Of a stretch of DNA of 64,000 nt, positions 44,735 to 56,827 are shown piece by piece. The stretch lies in assembly GCA_030062745.1 (NCBI GenBank), contig CP099839.1, forward strand, positions 9,918,118 to 9,982,117, given 5' to 3'. How positions within the stretch are numbered: position 1 is the first letter of the stretch; each line of letters starts with the position of its first letter. The stretch comes from Capitulum mitella. Its lineage: Eukaryota > Arthropoda > Thecostraca > Pollicipedomorpha > Pollicipedidae. The position numbers and the translations under genes were made by a program. The notes under the pieces are model-generated. The model did not search any database. It was not told the origin of the DNA and was given only the letters and a program-made list of their open reading frames with translations.

Positions 44735-45422
44735 TCAACCCGAGCAGTGGAAGGGGGTTTCGCCTGACGCGCACTGGAGAGGGTAAAAAACGACCCCCTC
44801 CGATCTCGGAAATGGAATGAGCTAGGGACATGAAATTTCGTGGACAGTGTAGGGCTATAACGATTTACGTTGCGTGCAACTTTCATGGCCCTAGATCGAT
44901 ATCTTCAGGGACAAATGGGGTCGAAAATGTCAACTTTGGACACTTTCTCTGCCCGTACAGGCCATTTCGTACAACTTTTCGAACGAAACGGGAAAAGCGT
45001 GTTTGTTTGAGCGTTAAAACGTGGAATGCGACAATTTCTATTCATTTGACGTCTTGACTGAGGATTTCGAGCCGAGGTCATTTCAAGTCATTGACTTATG
45101 CCGTCATTTTTCCATCTTTTGCAGATCTGATTTCGAGCAACACCGGATAGCTCGAGTGTAAATGAGAGCGCTACACGCATCTTTTGGCGTATTTTCAGTG
45201 AAGGTAGCCAACATCGGCACAATTTGATCACTTCCAGCATTTATATTTATGTATGTATGTACATGTATATACGTATATACATATGAGTATCAATGTACCA
45301 AACGCGTTTTTAGTAGGGTTTTGAACGCATATTTCACACAAATCGACATGTTGCAAACCAAATCTGAACCAGGTCACAAAACAGTTAACCTTGACCTTTG
45401 ATGACCTTGACCTGCACTGACC

Positions 45423-45425
<3 letters not shown>

Positions 45426-45470
<45 letters not shown>

Positions 45471-45484
45471 TTATATATATATAT
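45426..45484. repeat. (TA)n microsatellite
   Basis: Nearly pure TA with a short ACACATATA interruption. Confidence 0.97.
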
Positions 45485-45488
45485 GCAT

Positions 45489-45530
45489 GCGCACATAAAT
45501 ACGGTTATATATAACCGTATTTATGTGCGC
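45489..45530. repeat. Perfect 42-bp palindrome
   Basis: The left half runs from GCGCACATAAATACGG (45489) to the centre at 45509/45510. The right half is its exact complement, ending TTATGTGCGC at 45530. No spacer. Confidence 0.97.
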
Positions 45531-46108
45531 ACACGTGATTTTATTAGGGTGTTTCAATGCATATTTCGTACAAAGCGGCATGTCGCAAAGCAAATCTGAA
45601 CCAGTTCACAAGATATTTGACCTTGACCTTCACTGTCCCTGGCATATGTAAGGGTATCAGTGTTCGCATACGTGTTTTTATTAGGGTCTCTAAATGCATA
45701 TTTCATACAAACCGAAATGTTGCAAAGCAAATCTGGATCAGGTCACAAGCTGATTGACCTTGATCTTTGATGACCTTGACCCTTATTGACCCTGGCTTTG
45801 GTCTTGGTATATCCATCACTTATGCCCAAATGACGTCGCCTCAATGTGTTTAAGCGGTAGTCGTAGGTAGAACGCCAGTCCTTTCACAAAGTTCCCATTT
45901 GTCAGCGACAATCGTTATTTTCGTTATGTTTGCTTGACTTCAGATGCTTGAAAAAATAAAAATTTCCAGCCGATTTTCGATTTTTCTGCCTCAATCGACG
46001 AGGTCTTCAATTGCCATAAATGTCACAAAATAGCAGCACCAGCTCCGATCCGTTCCCGAGATTTTTAAGACAAACAGGCAGGGGCACAAAAAGACTCCCC
46101 TTCCAGTA

Positions 46109-46555
46109 GGTACCATTGGAGGGCCTTCTCGTGAGCTTGCACAGCAGACATGATCCATCTAAAATTAAAACTAAAACTTTTGTTGTTGTGAATAATTCCG
46201 TAACATTAAACCTGTTGCCCGGCGGGACCAAATGTAGAAAACTGTACAGTTGAAATGACAGTAGATGATAGGATGTTCGGCTGATTGTCTTATTTTTATA
46301 CAACCCGTTCGGGATTTGTTTGCAAGATGTAAAAAGTGGTATTGGTGATGCTCTTTTGCGTTCCATCTACAAGAATCTGGCCAGGGATAGATTAAATTTC
46401 AAACATTACAGGTTTTGAAGTATCGGCGTGTGATACTTTGATTCCTAAGCAATATCGTATAGTTTCTGTGTGTGCTGTGCGTCAAAGCACCTTTGTGCAT
46501 TTGCAATCGTTTATGCGTTCTTACGATGTTAAAAGACAAATATATTCGTCATTTT
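46109..46555. other. No gene recognised
   Basis: The minus frame at 46007-46366 overlaps the element end and shows no known domain. Confidence 0.5.
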
Positions 46556-46559
46556 TATT

Positions 46560-48150
46560 TTAGTCTGCATTGTGTAGCAACTGTTTCATGTTCTCATGGA
46601 ATAAAACCCTCGGTAATGAAATAAACTAGTAGGGCTTATCGCGACAATAACAATACAGTTCGAATCTTCTTCAGATGACATGAATTCATGGCACATTAAC
46701 CCGCGCACGACCGTCGGTCCGTTTCGAACATGGGCGGCTGGGGGGGCAGTCGGCTACCCCCCTCTAACTCACGAACGGCTTGGTCGCACGATAAAAATAA
46801 GCATACCGTTGGAAAGCTTGTGACGAGTAGAGTTCGAAACTGGTCCCATTTTAGTTTTAGATAGTGTGTAAGCTAATTTACACCCTATATATGTTTTCTC
46901 ATAGTCCACTGCATGAGACCGAGAAATCGCCTGAATCTCAAGGGCTGTGACTAATAACGCATAGGTAAAGGCACCAGCGCACAAGTAAAGGTCCGCGGAT
47001 GCCGATACACGTCTAATTTCCCAGATTTGTCCAATATATACGTTGAAACGTTGAGTTAAAGACACGGCAATTTTCACGCCGGTTTTCGGCGGGCGCCGCA
47101 GCCGTACGCAGTAAGAAATTAACGGGAACTAATTTTAGTGTTCCTTTATTTTCGCGACATAAGCCTATCCATATAAATTTTATTGATGTAAGTGGTTCTT
47201 GTGATGGTTTTGATGCTTAAATTTTGGAAAATCCATTAGATACCAATCTACAAAATTGGCTGAGCTTTATTCCCGAGCGCCTGTTTATTTCCAAAATATG
47301 CTACTTTTTCAAACTTTTTGAGGTTCCTGGTATTACTCACGTCTGTGCAAGCTAGTTCTGCCATTTTCTACCCATTCTGAGTAATTAATCGCCGATTTTG
47401 ACGGTGGTACATTTTGGCTGGCAACAGTTATTCGTGACCTGACCTCAGGTCATTGGCCGGAAGTCACTGATACTTTGCCCAATGACGGTAAGTAGATGTC
47501 TGCTTCACTCCACACTACAACTGTTATGAAATTTTCCGTCAATTTCCGAAAAAAACGGCGACATGTGTTAAAAATGGGCTTGACCTTAGTTCAATGACCC
47601 GGAAAATTCTGAAAAATCTGAGATAGCAGATTTATTGCATCTATCACGATCACTAATCCCTGAAAGTATTATTGAGATATCTTGTTTTGCAAAAAAGTTA
47701 GCGAGCGCTAAACTTTTTTGGACATAGGTGTGTTTGAGCTGACTTAGGTCAGGCACCGGACCTGACCTGAGGTCAAAATTTTGACACGAGATGTAAAATT
47801 GATCAAGCAAAAGGTACACAAAGATTCATGACTCTGTGTTTGTTGGTTCTCTCGCAATCCCAGAAAAACCTCGGGGGGCAGCCAACTGCCCCCCCCCCAC
47901 TCGGGGACGGGTTAAGTATGTTGTTACATTATCGTATTATCAGTTTTCACGCAGGCATTGTTAAAAAAGGCGGATTGGGGTTCTGAAGTGTATGAAGACT
48001 CCAATCACATTTTAATCCTGACCAATAGTGCTTTTGGGGTCTTCCATAACTAATTCAATGGAAAGAGAGGTGGCATTATTACTGGTATCGTAACGTCACA
48101 CTACAACAAAGCAAGAGGTGAAAATCATGGAAAATTGGGCGGGAGCGGGA
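46560..48150 (+). repeat. Dispersed repeat D, copy 2, split by a TTAA element
   Basis: The repeat is present as 46560-46695 and 47916-48150, with family-1 copy 5 between. Joined across the element the order of blocks equals that of 43376-43765 in reverse. Confidence 0.75.
46696..47915 (-). mobile_element. 1.2-kb TTAA element, family 1 (copy 5)
   Basis: The cleanest copy: TTAA at 46696-46699 and 47912-47915, ends CCCGCGCACGACC and GGGGACGGG. Subterminal hairpins lie near 46740-46762 and at the right (GGGGGGCAG/CTGCCCCCC near 47873-47895). 1220 bp with both TTAA. No transposase frame. Confidence 0.88.
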
Positions 48151-49524
48151 CACCAAAAGTCTAGAAAAGACCCATGTTGCGCCATATCAGAAAATGTCTA
48201 TACAATACGGTTTTTAATCGACTACTTTTTATGTTCCTGAGCATTAGAAAAATGGTATTCAAAGTGAAATCAACGACGTTTTTCGGACAACCGACTTTGT
48301 TTATGAAAAGTCGGCCAAGACAGAACGTTCTCTATCAACAGCCTCAGGATTCATACCAGGCTTCCGACAGGACTCTCGTCGTATCCGTCATCCCGTGACT
48401 CGTCCGTTTCTCTGTGACGTCAGAGTCCACTCGAGGCCCGGGAAGGGGTGGGGAGCAACTGCCGACTTCCCCTCGGCCCACGCCGGACCGGATGTAACAG
48501 GCCTCTCGGCTAGTGAAGGTGAGTGGAGGCTACCGGGTAGAGCACGGCCCACAGTGACCCAATGACGCAACAAGCATCACATTAGTGGCCGTGGCGTGAC
48601 GAGCCCCTGCCAGATGTGCCATGTGGCCAACGATTACGAGCAGCCTTGAGACGAATCACGTTGGCGTGGGCGTGAAATTCAGTTCAGTGGCGACCGTCCG
48701 CGATTCTATCGGACCGTTGCAGTCAATTTGTTAGAGGGGCGGCAGTTAGCCGAGGAATCTCACCATTGGTCAACATGCGAGGCTACACCGGCGGAAGTCC
48801 GGGTTCCTAACGTCCGATATGAAGGTCATCTGCATTAGTGACGTCACCTCTGTATTTCTAACAATCGCCCAAATATCCCGACTAAAGAGGGAACCGATAC
48901 ATGACGGATTACTGGACATCATTTTTAAATTGTGAGTTCCGTTCATTGAATGGCACCGGTTGTGGACTGCAAAATGCGCCAGGTCTTTGTTTACTTCTCA
49001 CATTTTCCACTAGCCACTAGAGGGGCTGAGGATAGCTACCGCCCCCCACCCCCACCCCTCACCATCAGGTTTTCTTGGACTGCCGGCATGGAATGTGTGA
49101 CACCATACATCTTTTTCACATCTTTTCCAATAAAGAACACCATTATCAGGTCAGTTTCGTAAAACTATAGGTCAACAGTAAGATTCAGCCCGAGCGCTTA
49201 CTTCCAGGGAAAATAATCGTAGTAGTGGTTGCATGGCGTTTCAAATGCAATATTGATAAGTATTACTTACGATTTCAGCCGGAAAAACCTGAAACACACA
49301 TGATTTCCCCCGAAACAAATTGCGTCGTCACTGGTGTGCTAACCGCCAGACGCTCGCGTAGGGATTTTTGACGTTTCTGCGTTAAATAGTTTGTTTACGT
49401 GAGATCTCGACGCTGATTGGTCGTCGGTCGGACTCAAGGTCCAATCAAGAGTAATAAAAAGGTTTTGGGGGAATAACTAATGCGATATAAATTATCTTTA
49501 AAATAAAAAAGTTAACTGTTGTAA
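48151..49524. other. No gene recognised
   Basis: Short unrecognised frames only. A modest GC-rich patch at 48420-48560. Confidence 0.5.
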
Positions 49525-49525
49525 A

Positions 49526-49600
49526 AATAATAATAGTAATAATAATATTAATAATAATAGTAATAATAATAAACAATAATAAACAATAATAATAAAAAAG
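49526..49600. repeat. (AAT)n-type microsatellite
   Basis: AATAATAAT with TAG and TTA interruptions inside an A/T-rich stretch. Confidence 0.9.
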
Positions 49601-49689
49601 TAAAAATATTACAAAGATGGCAAAGCGTAGTTGCAATTTGAAAAACACAAAAAAACAAAAAGCAGTGAAATGAAATATCTGAAAAAAAA

Positions 49690-50050
49690 TCACCGAACAA
49701 AACTGGAAAATATTAGGAAGTGAAATAAAACAATAAATAAAAATTTACCCTAGCCTAACATAGTAACCAAACTTAACCTAACCTAACCTAACCCAACCTA
49801 GCCTAGCCTGGCCTAACCTAACCTAACCTAACCTAACATAACCTAACCTAATGTAGCCCAGCACAAAAAATCACGGAACAAAACTGGAAAATATTAGGAA
49901 GTGAAATAAAACAATAAATAAAAATTTACCCTAGCCTAACATAGTAACCTAACCTAACCTAACCTAACCTAACCTAACCTAACCTAACCTAACCTAGCCT
50001 AACCTAACCTAACCTAACCTAACCTAACCTGATCTAACCTAGCCCAGCAC
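49690..50050 (-). repeat. Interstitial telomere-like (TTAGG)n arrays in a 180-bp duplication
   Basis: Two CCTAA-rich tracts (about 49745-49850 and 49930-50045) each follow the same roughly 60-base leader containing AAAACTGGAAAATATTAGG and TTTACCCTAGCCTAACATAG, at about 49697 and 49877. On the minus strand the unit is TTAGG, the arthropod telomere repeat. The longest clean run is around 49940-49995. Occasional CCTAG and CTGAT units show decay. Confidence 0.9.
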
Positions 50051-50508
50051 AACCCAACCTGGCAACCTAATCTAACGAGTACTAAATGTCACAATGTAAT
50101 AATACTGATATCAGACATCCCAACAATTATCTAATACAATAATATAACGGCGTAATAATTTAGCAGTTCCTCCAAGTTCAGTTTGTGGCAACAGAATAGA
50201 ATTTTCCTATATATGACGTCATTAATCGCTTGAAGATGCATGCAGGGTCTACACGTCCTTGATGTCAATAACCTTAACCTTGGCGGCACTACATTTTCCG
50301 CCGCGGAATAATGTTGTTCTCTGCCAGTCGACTGCAGCACGCTATTACTGTGTGGTACGTTACCGTTACGATTTTGTTGTTATTGTTTAGAAAATCAAGT
50401 AGTGGAAAGTACGGTTAGAAACAGGATGATACATTCTTTACATTGGTGGCAATTATACAAAGGGTTGTTTGCGATTTCATCGGGCAGAAACTTACCGTTA
50501 GCCAAACT

Positions 50509-50512
<4 letters not shown>

Positions 50513-50571
<59 letters not shown>
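50513..50571. repeat. (TA)n microsatellite
   Basis: About 59 bases of pure TA. Confidence 0.98.
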
Positions 50572-50575
<4 letters not shown>

Positions 50576-53036
50576 AACAAACATATATAACAAAAACCTC
50601 CCAAAGCGACCAACCTGGTCCAATGATAGGCGTTATACCTATTGTGTAGAAACAAAGGGTATACGCTAATCTCATTTCCCGAAACTCTGCCTTTCTCGGT
50701 CCATAGACAAAATGAAGGAAAATAGCCGTATTCTGAAATCGCGATCGTCTGGCCGCCTTTCAGTTTTCCAGAAAATGGGAAGACCACAACAGTCATTGCT
50801 CGGGGACGTCCTAGTAGCACAGCCGCTGAATGTACCTGAAAACCCTCAGAACTGACGCTTACTCAATAAGCTTGCAGTCACGGCACATGTAGCTGCGGCT
50901 ACGATACGAGATCTCGAAGAGGCGGGATTCCTTGGTCTTTGTGCTAAATGCCACGATTTTGTAAATGCTTGCTTACTGCGTAGCAGAACAGTCCGTTCTC
51001 AATGGAATCCCAAGGTCCACCCCGGATCGAAGAGAAATAATTTGGTGCCTCAAACTGAAATGTTTAACACCGTTGGGAGGGCGTGGGGGGTTGCAATTTG
51101 GCCATGCCGGGGTACTGAAGAAGCGGAAGGACGCAGCAAAGTATTCCTTTTTCAAAATGGAAATAGGTAAAAGCGTTTGGTGCATTGGGATTTCGTACAA
51201 GGCGGCTGCTTGATAAAGTTCAGATCGAGGTGTCTGTTACTGTGTTCAAGTTTCCGAGTGTCTAGCACCCGAACGCGCCAGCCGATTGCGACACAAGTGG
51301 CACCATCGGGTGCGCCGACTCAGCGGACAAATTCCAGGGTATGTTTCAAAGCGGTCTGTGGCGTCTGTCACGTGCCACGTGGCGCTAGCCGGACCTCTGC
51401 AGAATTAAATTAATGGCGGGTACAGGTCATACGGCGGGTGCTGTTGACTCTAGAAATGGTGACAACATGGCCCCATTTTTGCAGGTGCATGTTTTTCTGG
51501 TCGGCACCCACGTGCGATGCACGTGGCGACCCCAGGCACGAGTTTCGGTTTGCAATTGGGCGCCTCCGAGCGCCGGAAACAGCGACCTAGGCGGTTGAAA
51601 TCTGGTGGGTACATAGACCAGCACTAGGGCTATATCCAACGGTACTGCATATAATGGGAGGGTGCAGCGGGTCACGCGCAGCGCGCGTGCGCCTCTTTAA
51701 CATCCGTGTGTTTCTTATGCGCCAATTGCCGGGACGCAAACAGTACGCATTGGTGCGATGATGCCTTGCAACGGCGGACGGGCAGCTGGACGATCAATTT
51801 CGATGGATTCAATCCGAAAGGGAGGGGGGGGGGGGGGTGCGACTTGCAAGTGAAGCGCGTAATGCCTAAACGATTAAGACCCCTCCTTCCTTGCCGCAAA
51901 ATTACAACCGTTAAGTTGCTGAAATTAGTAGACAAGAGTACTCGTAAGTGGTACGTGGCATTCGATACATGTAGCTAATTTGCACGCCGATAGCTTCAGC
52001 CTAGTGCGTGTGGGACGCACGTGCTGAGATGTCCGTTTGTGATTCAGGTCTTTGGTTTGGGAACTGTTGATGCTGGAGGCGCCAAGTTTTGTGGTGGGCT
52101 GTAAGGTAACAAACGTCATCAAAAACAAACAGGATTTAGAATATCCGTAGCAAAAGACATTGATGTGAGCGTGCAACGGTCGGACTTGAATCCTCCGTCT
52201 GCGGGAAGGTGTACGATTCATCTCTCCCTGCATGACGAGAACGGTAGGTGTTGTTTCATAGGATTAATGCTGGTGGACATGTGGACATGGTGCATGCGAA
52301 AAAAACCTCGATTTTGACTCCAAACCAGTCGTGTAACGCGTGTGTTTGCCTCTAATGGAGTGCATGAAGAACGAGGGACATTTTGTTGCAGATTGCGCCA
52401 TTATCTCCACTTTATACATTTCGCAGGACAAAAAGATCCGTTATCTCCATTTTATACATTTCGCAGGGCAAAAATATATTTGTCGAGCTATTTCAGTATT
52501 TTAAACCAGTACTACAAATGTCACACACTGTCACACTGTTTGCTGCCATTACCAGACGGCTCAAAAATACTCATGGACAATAGGTCTAGGAATAAAAAGA
52601 TTACTCCCAAGGTAGTTCTGTGGAAAGAAGAATTTGCAAGCTTACGCATTGCAAATGTATTTACATAAAATTCAAAGAACTGAGCTGTCGGCTGGTGAAC
52701 TTTCCATGATCCTATGTCCATCGCTTCCGAGATCATCAACCTTCAGAAATTGTGATGGCCAGCCTGGGCCGGACCGTTCAATTTGATTTTTTTCCTGCTA
52801 GTTCACAGCCTAGAAACGCTTAAGTTCTACACGAGGGAGTTCCTTTAGGGCTTCATCTACCCTGTGGTGGCTCTAACCCTGTTAGTGTTCGAGGACTTCG
52901 GTGGGTGAAATTAACCCCATCCTATCCGAGCGTGTTATGTTTCACCATCTACCCGTGCAAATGTTAACAAGTATTTAGCAGGAAACTATTTCTTCCGGCC
53001 TCCAAATTCCAAAGATTCCATATTTTCAATGTCGCC
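50572..53036. other. No gene recognised
   Basis: Includes a G run at 51824-51837 and a duplicated TATCTCCA(C/T)TTTATACATTTCGCAGG block of 26 bases at about 52401 and 52443. No credible coding region. Confidence 0.5.
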
Positions 53037-53247
53037 ATGGCAGGACCGGCAAAACAGGTAAGCGTTTGAACGGGTGTGAACACGTAAGCACTAAACCAAA
53101 CATGTTAACGTGTGGCGAAATGCCACGCACGTATTTTTTTATCTTTTCTCGCAGTCCTCAACGATGTTCCCTTTGCAAAGACCCATGGAAGAAGGCTCCT
53201 GCTTACAAATAAGCAAACTCTTTAATCATACTGGTTCGTCAATGTGA
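53037..53247 (+). CDS. Possible tiny two-exon gene (37 codons)
   Basis: CGCCATGG at 53033-53040 is a strong start context. Exon 1 (53037-53057) reads MAGPAKQ and ends CAG before GTAAGCG, a strong donor. A 97-base intron ends in TTTTTTTATCTTTTCTCGCAG at 53154, a textbook acceptor. Exon 2 continues in phase 0 as SSTMFPLQRPMEEGSCLQIS... to TGA at 53245-53247. A pyrimidine-rich TTTCTTCCGG lies about 45 bases upstream. I do not recognise the protein, and further exons may exist through another donor (for example near 53233). No promoter or poly(A) signal is shown. Confidence 0.3.
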
Positions 53248-54157
53248 ACTAGCGTTGAATGAATCTCTACACCTCACATGTAACCTGATCAGAGAAATGT
53301 AAGGACAAGGCCGGATGCTTTTGATGGTTTGCGAACGTTTCCACGTATTTGCACACGCCACATATTTCGTTAAGTCTAAAATGAAGCATGATGTCAACAC
53401 GCACCTTTCTTAAAAATCCACGCAAATGAAAGCAATACACCACTCGCATGAGCCCAGGAGCGCAGGAGCGTCCAAAAAAAGTGGGGGGGGGAGCAAAAGG
53501 TGTTTTCTCCCATAGGGCTAATGCTAACTTTCCCAAAATTAGGGGCATGGCAACGCCTCCCGTTCCTACGCCTATACCTGAGCCCCTAAAAAAGCAAGAG
53601 ACCAAAAAAGGAGCCAAACGCTGGAGGGCCAAAATGAATCCTACGACTGGTAATAGATGTATTTCTACCACTGGCACTTTTTTATTAAGAAATAATTTTA
53701 TTTTACGTACAGTGTTCCGACTACGTTGGGGCTCTTACCTAGTGTACAGTTAATTCCCTCTCCCAGTTACTTGGTACCGCATCCATCGATGATGAAATAT
53801 TTTCTTGGTTTCCTGCATTTTCGACGCACGTCTTATGCCTCAATAAATGGTCTTCCAGAGCCTTGGTGTTAAACAGTTTTAGATACCTAGTACTAAAAAC
53901 GTTATACAAATGCTGCATATATGACGATCCCTATTTTGCAGTCCCAGTAATTCATTCTGCATGATGTTCATCAATTCTTCATATAACATTAAAGCTTATG
54001 GCACGGCATTACTACACAAACTTCAGAAAGCCATTCTGCGTCAGTCAGTTTCCTTCCCCGGTACCACAGTCAGCATATTTTCTGCAAAGCTGCCTTTCCT
54101 AAACCCTGACAGGAAAGCTGCTTTACTAGATCTTTGTTCTATTACTTTGTGGTAAAC
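53248..54157. other. No gene recognised; short G run at 53482-53490
   Basis: The frames at 53267-53677 (-) and 53448-53753 (+) cross a low-complexity region and resemble nothing known. Confidence 0.5.
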
Positions 54158-54201
54158 GTCACGGCCTTCCATAAGCCCGTCGGCTTATGGAAGGCCGTGA
54201 C
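54158..54201. repeat. Perfect 20-bp-arm hairpin
   Basis: GTCACGGCCTTCCATAAGCC (54158-54177), loop CGTC, then the exact complement (54182-54201). Confidence 0.97.
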
Positions 54202-54419
54202 TTGTGTTTTTTCACGTGTTTCTTGCAACTAGTCAAAGTTCTCGAAAATATTGTAACTTAAGAGACACAAGTATTTGCGGCAATTTCTTTGTAAACGAGA
54301 CGTTGCGACTATCACATAATAATAACCCTTGATCACGTCGTACTCATACATACAAGTGGATCCTGCTGCTTGACATACGTGGCCTGACATCGCTTCAGCC
54401 GTCTAATCCGAAAGCTATT

Positions 54420-54930
54420 TTTCCGGGTGTCGGGTGGCGTCGCCAACAGAAGGACACCAGGAAGAGGCGGAGGCCGACCTGCACGTGCCGGCCGTGTCGG
54501 GACTCGGGGTCGGTGCCGAGTCGGCGCGATGCCCGGGCCAGTCGTGTGGCGCCGGTCGGCCTCTGGTCGAGCGGGGAGGCTCGGCACTGCAAAAGCCGCC
54601 CGCCCGGTAGCCTCTCGGCCGCGCGATGTTGCATTCCTCCGTCGCGACCGGCGCCAGGGCCCGCGTGGGCGGCAGCGTCACCGGCGCGGTTCCCTGTCGG
54701 ACAGGCACGGGAGGACGACGGCTTGTTCCCAGCCGGCCCGTCCAGGCAAAGCTCGACCCGACGAGGCCAAGCTCGGTTCAGCCCGGCCCGGTTCGGTTCG
54801 ACCACAGGGGGCGCGTGAAGCACACCGCTGTCCGCGTGTCCCGCAGTCGGCCTCCTGAAGAGCCGATCGGCCGCTGAAGGTCGGAGAGGGGCGCCTGACG
54901 GCTGCCGACGGGGCTGCTGGTGAAACGAGA
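54420..54930. other. CpG-rich block
   Basis: About 500 bp of strongly GC/CpG-rich sequence in otherwise AT-rich surroundings, with long frames open on both strands, as GC-rich sequence allows. None shows a domain. It could be a promoter-type CpG island, a first exon or decayed mobile DNA. Confidence 0.5.
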
Positions 54931-56827
54931 CGGAGGCATTCTGTATTGCATTTTAGCGTTAGTGGAAAAAACATTCGGCCCTCATACAGGCTGTTCAGTC
55001 TCTCAAGAGTGCATCAAAAAGCACAATATTTGGCCGCGAATATCCTCGTTTTTGTACGTGTCGCTTTGTAGGCCCCATATCATCATCGGGTTTCAGATCA
55101 CTTAATATCTGGTTGATGATCGAGTCTCACATCTGGTTATATGTGGTTCTCAAATTCCTTCGTTCTTTATGCGAGCATCGAAACTATTCCTTCCCTTTAT
55201 CACACGTACCCAGTACCCCTGAAACTGAATACATGAATCAAGCTCAGGTGCCGGGACGGCTGCAGATATTTGCAGCGAACATTTTTTGTTTTACCCCTCT
55301 TCTTACCTTTCTCTCAGCAGGTGTTCCACGACCGAACGCAACGCCTTACCGAAAGCAGTGCTCGGCTGGGGTCCCGCTGTCATATCCTCATTTTCTATCT
55401 TCATGCTCAGTCCCCACACTACCTCCATCGTTTTTAGAATTGTATGTTTTTCATTTGTCTTCGTTTTTCCATTTCTTTATTCTGTTTTCCGTGTGTGTGA
55501 CCCTACTATTTTCAGCTTTTTTTATTTCGCCAAACGTAAGCTGTCTTGTGTTCCAAGCGATAGAGGGGAGCACTAAAGTGAAAAAATAAGACGTTCCAAG
55601 GTCCAAATCGGCCTTGAAGTCGTAGATAGGTATGTGTTAGCTGCAGGATTTCTGTCCCCCTACTCAGGCTCAGGTCGTCAGCGAAGCGTTCTTTTCGTAA
55701 ACCTTATATAATTATCCCAAGTGCCAGGAATTGCCTACAGATCCTATCACATGGGAAAGACAAGTCTCCTTGGGGCACAGATCCCTCGATGGCGCGCGAA
55801 CAACAGAGTTCCAGGAACGGTTTTCAGTCGTGTTTGCCGAAAAGCCTATTTTCCTGATTTAATCGGCAAATGGCTTGGAGAGTGACCAGTTTCCGACAAC
55901 GCTAGTATATCAAAGTACGCTGTCATTTTTGGATGAGCTAATGTTGTTGACTTTGCAGTTGATCCTGGTACAGTATCAGTACCTGTCTGAGCTACCTGAA
56001 CCATTAGATCTGTGTTGAATTAAGAGTGCCAGTCGCAAAGCAGGACGCTTTCGCTAGATAACCCCTCTGCCACGTGCGATTTTATCGTCGGTCGATCTGT
56101 GGAACGCTGTATTATAGGGCGAAAACGTCCGCTGAAAACCGCTTCTCGAAAAGGAAAAGTAAAGCTCAGCCCACGTCCCGACCTGGCTACGAGCATCTCC
56201 GCCTGGTCGTGGGAGGAAGGCGGCGCCAGTGACACACGCGCACCGCCGCCGGCAGACGGACATCACCTTTAGTCTGGACGAGACTCCGGGCGACACTGCG
56301 GCGGCCGCTGACTGCTGACGTCGTCCGTGCGTTGGCGCTCGGGTCGTCCGAGAGATCGTGTCCCGCGGGGGCAGCATCGTGTCACAGGCTCGACCCCGCT
56401 GCCTTTCGCGGAGGCTCGGCAGAGATGGCGACATACCTCCCTTCACATTCCAATGGGCTCTGGATGACTAGAAATGCCAAGCAATTACGTAGGCCCCCAG
56501 TGATAAGACTGAAGCAAACTTGGCATTACACGGTGCTAGTATCAGGTGCATACCAATGTATTTCAACGTTGAAGTCTGAAGCTCATTGCGCAGGCGGTCG
56601 TCAGTTTTACTCTTTATATGGTGGTCAAATCGAATGACGCTCTCTCCGGACAATAATGATCCGTTGATGTCTTAATCAACGGGCGTGCACCTGAGACACA
56701 AAAATTATTTTTCCGTCAAAAAACTTGGCAGCACGGAATGAACTGTTTTCGAAGTGATGGCCAAAACGGTCCTTAAAATTCCGGGAATGTTTGAAATACC
56801 AGATGATCAAACGACAGTATTGTGAAT
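54931..56827. other. No gene recognised; GC-rich patch at 56.16-56.43 kb
   Basis: The frame at 55113-55589 (+) contains a splice-acceptor-like TACCTTTCTCTCAG near 55320, but no matching exon was identified. The GC-rich patch ends in GAGATGGCGACATACC at 56422, a decent start context without further support. Confidence 0.4.

Larger units (their letters stand above)
44735..46108 (+). mobile_element. TTAA-type element, family 4 (copy 2)
   Basis: Begins TCAACCCGAGCAGTGG (target site changed from TTAA) and aligns along its length with 5840-7128: CTATAACGATTTACGT, CAACTTTGGACACTTTCT, GCCCGTACAGGCCATT, ATTTCGAGCAACACCGG and TTGACCTTGACCTTTGATG. Its right end is lost after CCCCTTCCAG. It has gained a TA repeat and a perfect palindrome inside (45426-45530). 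Confidence 0.65.

Noticed and set aside
54427-54858. 143-codon frame in the CpG-rich block, and the overlapping minus frame of similar length
   Set aside because: Both strands are equally open as expected for GC-rich DNA. Arg/Pro/Ala-rich text without a domain.
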